Source: Klebsormidium nitens
Lineage: Eukaryota; Streptophyta; Klebsormidiophyceae; Klebsormidiales; Klebsormidiaceae
Length of the DNA stretch: 64,000 nucleotides
Direction of reading: 5' to 3'
Assembly (NCBI GenBank): GCA_000708835.1
Contig: DF237372.1
Location: 1 to 64,000, forward strand
The notes under the pieces are model-generated. The model ran no database searches and was not told the DNA's origin. It saw only the letters and a program-made list of their open reading frames with translations. The position numbers and the translations under genes are program-made. Shown in pieces: positions 56,179 to 64,000 of this stretch (position 1 is the stretch's first letter; every line of letters begins with the position of its first letter).

Positions 56179-59100
56179 TCAGTGACTAATCGTGGCAGCG
56201 GCCTCCGTTTTTAGAAACGGCTCTGTGCTCGGGGACCGACACCGCCCGGCGGCCGCCGACGAGTCCGACGATTGCGGTGTCAATTTGGGGCTCGCTTGCC
56301 CGGTGCCCTCCTCCCGGGTCGACACGGTGGGCCCGTTTTCTAAGCCAGTCACGGCTCGGGGCGCGAAGCTCACGCCCGGGAAAGCACTCCCCGGGCTCGA
56401 ATCGAGCTCCGTTTTGATTATAAATGGGTTTACAATCGGGGCGCCATTCCCCGGGCTAGAGCGGAACTCCGGCTTGGGAACGGTTTGAGTTATTTGGTTC
56501 GCTTTTCTACCCGGTTGATCCACCTTTCCCCCTTGACTACGGGGAGAACCAAGACCGACCCGGCGCCCCGGCTCGCCCCAGACGTTTTCTCGATCCTCGG
56601 TGGGATATACTTTGCTTGCTCCAGTATCAATATCCAACGCTCCCCCGTCGCTTCGTGCGCTCGCCAAACCCTCGTCTTGTGTCCGCCCTCCAAAGCCGTC
56701 AGCTGTTTTCCCCTCGAAAAGTCCCCGGTTGTTTGAGACCCCAGGCCGTTCCCCCATGTCAGTCAATTTAGACTCCGGTGCCTCATAATCTTCCCCGTTG
56801 CCTCCGCTCTCTGTCTTTACCCTTCTCAACCCCCCTCCCGTTCCGCCGTTCCGCTCCTCCGTTCCGGGCACCTCTCGCCTCGCCCGTTTCCCCAATCCTC
56901 TCCCGCGGCTGTCCCCCTCCTCCTCTTCCCCCCCTCGGGTCCGCTTCTCCCCTCTGCTCGTCTGAATTTCCGCTCCGGTTCCGTCCAGCTCCGTCCGTTC
57001 CGCCTCGCTCGCAGTCTGGTCAGTAGTCTCCGTCTGATTTGTCCAGTCCGTTCCGGTCCCCTCGCTTCCGGTCCATTCCGTTCGTTCCGGCCCGTCTGCC
57101 CGGCGCTTCAGTTTCGCAACCCGGAGATGGCGCCTCACGGCGGCCTCGACGGTCGAGCGGCCGTACGCGGCAACAGCTTCCGCCAATTCGGCGGCCTGCA
57201 AATGGGAAGAATCAAACGGTCAAGAACAATCGCACAGCAGATTGCCGGGAGGGGATTCGAACAATGTGAGATTCCCCCGAAAGAAACGTGCGCAGTTGTG
57301 GATCTCCGCTGCCCGTCGGAACGGCCTGCAAATCTGACCCAGATCTGCGAGCTTAACATCAGCAAGCAGCAGAAAGAGTTTCCTTCCCGCCCACCGTCAA
57401 AACTCCCGCAGGCGAAAATGGGCACCCGTTGTTTCTGGAGGGAGTGCCTAATCGAGGCATGTCTGCCTGTTGCTGACAACCAGATCTTGTGCGGAATCAC
57501 AATTTGCCCCCCGCGGGTATCAACAGAATTCTAGGAGGGACTGTTGCAATGACCCGTTCTCAGAACGTGAGACTGTCAATTTGCAGTGGACTTTTATGTG
57601 CAGAAAGTGACGACCGAGCGTTGCACATAACGATTGCTGAAGATTGCACAAAATCTGAGAACGGACAACAAGGTCGAAACAAGGGCCACCTCGAACGAGC
57701 CTGGAAGATTTGCGCCTCTCAACCGACGACCCTTATAGTCGAAATAACGGAAAGACTGCAGAAGGCTCAACAAAGTGGGTAGTTCAATACTAGCGTCTTA
57801 ATAAAAATATCTTCACAAGTCGGCTTGAAGACTTCTCTTGTTCCATGTACGCTCCTGAGTCACACAAACAGGAACTCACAAAACAGATCATCAACCGAGC
57901 AGAACAGTGAGGGCAGTTTTTCTCCTCACCATTCGATCCAGGTTCACATCCACGGTCCCTGCTTCGCCTTTAGGCGACGGTTCCCCTAGCCCCTCCCTCG
58001 CCGCATCAACCGCGGCGTTCACCGATTGAGTCCTCGGAGACCCATCTCTCTCGGGTCTCTCGTTCAGCCTATCAAACCACCGCCGTTGCGGGAAGCCGTC
58101 ACTTAATCCGTCCCCCCCTTTTCGGACGATCTCCTCCTTCCTGTTACTTTTTACAATCTTAGACAGAGGCACCGCACGGTCCCCTTCGGCGTCCGCGTTC
58201 TGTGGGGGCGAGAGCTGGGCGTTTTGGGGGGTTAAAAGTTGGGAGTCTGAAGGGACTTCGCCGTCGTTTTGGAGACCCCCCTCGGAGAAGCGGCTGCGCG
58301 AGCGGCGGTGGGTATTTACACCAGGGAGAGGAGAAAGAGAGGCGCTTCTGTCGTGCTGCTCGGAGGGCGGTGGGAATAGGCTCGGGCTGGAGACTCGGCC
58401 AGAAGGGACCTGTACAGAAAGGCAGATTAAGCTTTACACAAAAGCAGGTTAAGCTTTCCAGAAATGCAGGGTAAGCTTTACAGAAAGGCAGGTTAAGCGT
58501 TAAAAGAAACGGAGAGGTGAGATGAACATTCGGAGGAATCGCGGAGGAGCTGATCGTAACGGCTCTTCCTTAATTTGACTTTCTTGCTTATCTTCCAATG
58601 TTCCTAATCTTCTGCCATTTCTCTTCACAAAGTCGATTCTTGAAAGATCTCGTCAGACTTTCCACAGCACAACAGCAGATTTCAACAAGCAGCTGGGAGC
58701 AAAGCCCTCGGTACTCATCAGCTCTGCTTACAACACAGCGAAGATAGGACAATCCTATGACTAGGAGGAAGGACGAACCCAAAAGTTAACAACCACATAA
58801 CAACCTAACCCCTCACCACTCCATCCGGAGACTCCGCTTTCCATTCCCTCTCCTCTTCGCCCACTCTCCGGATCTCAACTCTCCCGTGGCCCCCCTCGGT
58901 GACGCTCTCGTTCCTTCGATCGGGCCGCTGCTGAGTCCAAGATGCAGTCACGCCGCCTTCGCCTCCCCCCAAAGCCTGGTCTCTTGGAGATGCCGCAAAC
59001 GGTTGCTGGTTCAACGGAGATGGCGAGGGCGCTTTTCCCGAGACGTCTTGAGAGCTTCTGGGCGGTAATGGTTGCGCCGAGGAACGACGGTGCGGTAACG

Positions 59101-62100
59101 GGTGGACTTCGACCGGGCTTTCTGGGTTGAAAAGGTCCTTGAGGAGCGACTCGCTGCTGCCGCCGAGGGAGGGGTTCGAGGGGGAGGGGAGGCCGCTCGC
59201 ACCTGGTGTGATTGACGTGCGAAACGTCAGCCATAAGATCACATCAACAAGTGGGATTGGCAATGCAAACTGGATTGCCTGCCTGCCAATCAGAAGGAAG
59301 AAAAGGGCAAAGAAGGGCGACGCTGGTGACCTTTGAGCGGGTGCAATTGGCTCTGCCAACACTGGGTGTGCATAGGAAGCCAGACAAAATCTGGTTTGGA
59401 ATCAGAAGTGACAATACTTTTGCAAAGCGGAAGTGCCAAAGCCTGCCCCTACATTGATTACTGATGAGGGGAGCAGCCTGAACGGTCTAAACACGGGCTT
59501 CGTAGGTCTTTGAGGCTGTGCAATGTGGAGAAACCCAACACGGTGTCAATCTCCAAAAGCCGAGCTTGATCAGATTGTAACCCTGAATGATCCCTCGAGA
59601 AAAAGATGTAGAACGGCAGAACCAAAGAGGTATCAAGCGACCCAAAACAATTCCAAGTAAGACTGAATCCCCACGAGGACATCAATCAATGCGGATCCAA
59701 CAAGCGGTGATGGTGGCAAGCGGAAGCTTGGCCAAGCAGGGCAAGGACAAACCCGTTCAAGGACGAATCAATCTCCTTTCTTGACTTGAGATTCGTCATC
59801 TTTCCCTTCTTCAAACTCCACCCTCGCGACTTTGAAGACAGAGCTTCCAGAATGAAGAGCTTATAGCCCACCTAACGAGGACCGCCCCCCGACGAGCATA
59901 CTCCCGCTGGACGGCCCGGACCCCCCCGCCGAGTCCGCCTGCTGTCCCGCCGACCCGACCCTAATTCCGGACGCCCCCTTCTTCTCCGACCCCCCCGAAC
60001 TGCTGCCCGCCCTATCCGTTCCACCCCCCCGGAGCAAATCGAGCGGAACGCTTTTCGTCGCGGCGCTTCCGCTCCCCTCCACGGGCCCTGGTCTCGTGAC
60101 ACGTGTCTCCTGAAAGCTGGGGTAGGAAAACGGCCGCATGGCGTCAGGGGATGGCGCCGCGAACTCGGAACCAAAGCCGCGGCGGCCCGACTCGCCCCCC
60201 ACCCCACGAGACCGCTCGCCGCCACCTGGCGCATGCGCGTCGGCTTTCGAGCCTCTGAACCCTGCGTCAAACGGAAAGCGCGCGTCGGTTGCGCGACCGG
60301 GGGGGTGCTCCCACCCCCCCGGCATGGTGGGCTTCGAGAGCGCCTCCGGGGAGGTTTGCAACGGGCTGTGACGTTGACCCTCCTCCGGACGCTCTTGGGG
60401 GGGGGCATCGTACCTCCCCCGGGAAAAACTCGAGCAACTACCGTCCCCAGAAACTTGTCTTTCGTGGGCAGAGGGCACCGCCCTAGGCTCTCTGAAAACC
60501 CCCAGTTTCCAAGGCCCCCCCGTGCTAAACCCTTCCGGACGAAATCCTAACCCGCCGACACCATCTAACCTTGCTCGCATTGACTTTTGACCCAGCCCCT
60601 GTAAACCAAAGCCCCCGCTCAGTGCCGGCCTCATGCCCTCGGAATTTGCACCCCCAGTGCTCCTTCCCCCGGCTTGGAGGCTCCCCGAACTTAACGAGGG
60701 TTTGTTTAACCCCTTCGCCGCTTCCTGCGGGCTCGTGGAAGAACCCCCCCGAGACGAATCCGGAGACCGCCTGCCGAAAAAGCCCTGTCCGGGGGGGAAC
60801 CCAAACTGCATTGGAGGGGCCCCCCACTTGCCAAAGTCCTCGAACGGCCGTGGGTGGGGGGGTGGGCGGGTGCCAAACCGGTCTGGATTACGTGACCGGG
60901 TTAGCGACGGGTTGCCCTGGAGGGCTGCCACGAACGGATTTATCCGGTTGGGGTTAGGGTCAGGATTAGTGGAGGGTTGAGGCTTTGAAAGGAAGGGGTT
61001 AGGAAAGGCCGGAAAACCCTCTCCTTTTGGGCTCCAGTTGAACGGGTCAGGGCCCTCGTGGGCTCCGCTTGGATGCGAAGGGGGAAGCTTAAAGGGTCCC
61101 TGCCGCACAGTGGGGGACCTAGGTACTCGGAATGTTTCTTTAGGGGTCTCGCTCCGAGGCCCTGTGGAAGCTTGCGGTCCAGGAAACGGACGGCTCTGAA
61201 ACGGCCCCCCTCCTCCAAACCCAGGGTGAAAGACGGGCCGCTCTAACCCCTCAAACCCTAACCCTTGACCCCCCGGAAACCTCTGCTCCTCCAAAGGGGG
61301 TCCCCCGAAGCCCCTCCTGAAGCCCCCCGCTTCCGTCGGGCTGCTCTGGCTAAAGGGCGGCGGACCAAGTCGGAAAGGGTTGCCAGGGGGCCGTTGCGGA
61401 AGCCCGCTTAACCCGTTTTCTAAACCTGGGGGGCGATCAACCTCACTCCTCCTGCGGTCTTCTCGTCTCCGTGCATTGCTGACGTCATCAGGCTGCCTCC
61501 TCCCCTCGTCCTCGTCGTTCAAGGGACGAGAGTCGGGCCCTGGCCCAGAGGGGCCCAGGATCCGTCCTACGGTAGGGGGTTCCGCACATGGGTTTGGCGG
61601 TGGCCCCCCTCGACCGCCTAACCCCAATCGAACGGCCCAAGGAGAGAGCGCCGGGGCGGAGGTTCGGGGCGGGGTTTCCATCAACGCGTGACCACCTGAG
61701 AAGCAAGAGTTTGAAGGTTAGTCCCACGGTGGAGCACAGTTGCAGAAGGGTCTTTTTCCTGTAAAGTTTCGTCGCCTGTGAGCGCAGAATCGGAATACCG
61801 GCCACGTCGATACAGGTGGCAGAGATTACTGATTGGTGCTCAGTTGTACGACCTTCTGCGATTCGTCAATGGAATCGAGAGACCCCCCAGATTTGAGTGT
61901 GGTCTGACACATTGCAACCGCTTTGATGTGTGCTGTACAAAAGCGATGAGAGGCGTTTGAAGAAGCAGCTCTCGATACTTTCGAACTCCGAGGCAGTGTC
62001 TAGTTCAGGAGGTTTGTCATGCAATACAGTCAGACAGCATGCTTCCTGACAAGATTTGCCACCGCCAATTCCTCTGCTTGTTGGGCAGGCCGACCTCGGA

Positions 62101-64000
62101 TGATTGCAATGACAGTCACAGCTTTGAGAGCAGTCCAAGCGAGCTTGGCAACGTAAGCGCGCGTCAAAGACGAACGAGTGCATGTCACGGATGGCCAAGG
62201 ATCTCAAGCACGCACTGCCAAAACTCAGTGCTCCATCTGACCAAGACTGAGAGCAGATGCGCGCCAATCTCCAGCCAATCTTGACACCAACAGAAGACAC
62301 GTCAAGGTCAAACGCAGCAAAGCAGACACTCTCACCCGCTTCCACGACATCCTGAACCTCCGTTTCGGGGGCTTGGTTGTCTCCCGGAATGACCAAGGGG
62401 GGGGGCATCCTGAACGACGGCAGAAAACTGAGCCCCCCATTGGGCCTCAACCCTTTCACCCCCCGCCTTCGCGTCCCTGCTGATCCCTCTCCTTCCCCGG
62501 CGGAAGATCTCCTCCCAGATCCCCCGTTCGAAGCCGCGGTGCCCCCCTCTGATGGGGGATTCATTTGCCCCCCTGCTTCTGCTCTACTGCCTGGCTCCAC
62601 CCCCCCTCCAGCCAAATCGTCATCTCCACCATGACCAGCCGGCCTCCCCTCAGCACTCCCCTCGACAGCATTCGTTTTCCCCACCCCCCCCTCCTTCCCA
62701 GGAAATCTCTGACCCTGGTTTCCGGCATCTTTTTGCCCCTGGCCGATACCCAATCGTTCAACCCAAGAACCCATTCCTCTCCTCGCGCCCCCGCGGCTGC
62801 CCCCGCTGCCTTCGAAACTCTTTCCCTCCCCCTCCGGCACATCCGTAGACTTTCCCCCCAAACCGTTCGGCTGTCCTTCTGTTCGCCACCCCCCCGCATC
62901 CTTACACAAAGAGCCGAAACTGCCAAACCCCCTCGGCTGGTGAGCCCTATCCTCGTGCATTCCGTCTCGGCCCTCTTCATTTTCACCCGCATCGCCCGCC
63001 CTGCCTCTCGTTTCCCCTCCCTCCACTTGAAACCCGTTGCCCCGCCTTGCGTTGAACCCATTCTCGACAACCCTTTGCTCGCGCCTGCCCCCCCCTCCGT
63101 CGACCGTCTCAGGCGTCCCTGCTTCCGCAAACTGCTTCAGGGGGGCACCAACGCTAGGGCTCGGCAGCCCCACCTCCGTGCTCGGCCGGCTGCCCGTCCG
63201 ACCCCCCCCCCCGGAGGCGCCCGTCCCGTTGCTCGCCTTAAAAGCATGGCTCCCGCTCTCCGACTTGCTCATCCACTTCCGAACCGCCGCGGCTTCCTGC
63301 TGCTCCCGAAGCGCTTCCGCCAGACCGTACCGCCGGGCGGCGAGGCTGGGCCCGTAACCCCCGCCCCTGCTCCTCTGCTGCGACGCCGCCGGTTTCGGGT
63401 TGGGGTTAGGATTAGGGTTAGGATTACCGTCCGCGGTCGACGGCCCTTCCACCGACCGGCTCGCAGTGTCGGTGCTTGTCCGCACCCCCCCTAGAAAAAC
63501 GGGGCCCCCGGTCGAAGGGCCGCTCCCCCGTGCCTGATTCGTGGCGTTTGGCAGCGGCGGGGGCGGCGTTGGGAGGGGCCCGGACGACGGCGTCTCGGGC
63601 TCGTCATTTGCTTCTTCCTCTTCCTTCCGCTGACGGGGGCTCTCAGCCCCCTCGTGCGCGCTTCCCTCGTCTTCCGGCCGCTCGTCAGGCAACTGCCTCG
63701 CACCTGGAAACTGCGGGACCCCCCCCCTCGGACCGAACTCCCTCAAGGCCCCAAATAGCGGCACCCCAGGGGGGACCCTCTCCAGGTTCGCCGCACCCCC
63801 TCGAGGTGTCTCCTGCGCATTCGCCAACCGCGTCCCACTCGAGGGGGTCTCAGCACCCCCTGCCGGCACCCCCCCGCCGCCTGGCCCTGCCGGCAACCCC
63901 CGCAATCGCTGCACCCAGACGCTCAATCCGAGAAGCTTTTCGCCACCCCCTCGCGCACGATCCGTCGGAACGGGGGGCGCGCCGGGATGCGGTTGGCCGA
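56179..64000 (-). CDS. Very long disordered Pro/Gly/Ser-rich protein (5' partial)
   Basis: Minus-strand exons, phase-matched: (beyond 64000)-62336, 61695-59872, 59202-58817, 58409-57930, 57195-56179; at least 1789 residues, open at the window edge. Nearly all is low-complexity: Gly/Arg-rich, Pro-rich, an Asn-Pro run (NPNPNPNPNPKP, near 63400-63435), FRLGPPPFSQ-like Phe/Pro/Gly stretches and Glu/Arg tracts. The only segment looking folded is at the start of the last exon: AAELAEAVAAYGRSTVEAAV then RRHLRVAKLKRR. The last exon has three consensus sumoylation-type sites, VKTE, IKTE and LKTE, and a basic GLGKRARRE stretch, suggesting a nuclear protein. I do not recognise the family. The opposite strand also has long open frames here (for example 62565-63494), which I attribute to GC-rich composition. 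Introns show no other genes; 58412-58502 is a tandem repeat. Confidence 0.72.
58412..58502 (-). repeat. ~23-bp tandem repeat at a splice acceptor
   Basis: Four units of ACAGAAAGGCAGGTTAAGCT-type sequence abut exon 57930-58409 on its acceptor side. Read on the minus strand each unit resembles a pyrimidine tract plus CTG(C) acceptor, and the first unit (58412 onward) provides the real TGTACAG acceptor. Confidence 0.85.

Noticed and set aside
63395-63440. Telomere-like GGTTAGGGTTAGGATTAGGG tract
   Set aside because: It is coding sequence for an Asn-Pro run in a long open exon; irregular and too short for a telomere.
62565-63494. 309-codon plus-strand frame opposite the disordered protein
   Set aside because: Composition-driven shadow; the minus strand has phase-matched introns on both sides and better coding character.

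Overview
Eukaryotic nuclear DNA from the green-plant lineage. The genes are split by GT-AG introns. They include a plant-type eIFiso4G, two Root_cap-family secreted proteins, U-box proteins and an EAR-motif protein. A streptophyte alga such as Klebsormidium would fit, with GC-rich exons and less GC-rich introns of a few hundred bases, but the species is an inference. Nothing prokaryotic, viral or organellar was recognised. Two assembly gaps are present (39450-39982 and 50978-51367).

Layout. 293-5895 (-): secreted protein joining a very cysteine-rich N-terminal region to a Root_cap domain, 4 exons. 6822-8186 (+): unknown four-helix membrane protein. 9497-11110 (-) and 14229-15086 (+): two divergently oriented U-box paralogues; the second stops early where the first has a glutamine codon. 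16819-28680 (-): eIFiso4G, at least 12 exons with eIF4E-binding motif, MIF4G and MA3 domains. 30825-38067 (+): coiled-coil protein with two IQ motifs, at least 8 exons. 39-43 kb: gap, unassigned DNA and a ~120-bp tandem array running into 43496-44592 (+), a frameshifted gene for a protein with LxLxL and DLNxxP repression motifs. 44.6-50.4 kb: mostly unassigned. 50437-54169 (+): second Root_cap protein, 5 exons. 56179-64000 (-): very long disordered Pro/Gly-rich protein, 5 exons, open at the window edge. Splice junctions listed were found by reading GT/AG sites and matching codon phase across every junction.

The most unusual signal is not a gene. Introns of the multi-exon genes hold serial, same-strand, increasingly degraded copies of the edge of the neighbouring exon, often with its splice site. 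I call these 'exon echoes'. They occur in the first Root_cap gene, in most eIFiso4G introns and in the IQ gene, and similar arrays follow the stop codons of two genes. The introns appear to have grown by repeated tandem duplication across exon borders. The genes do not form an obvious pathway; they are a typical eukaryotic mix of unrelated neighbours.
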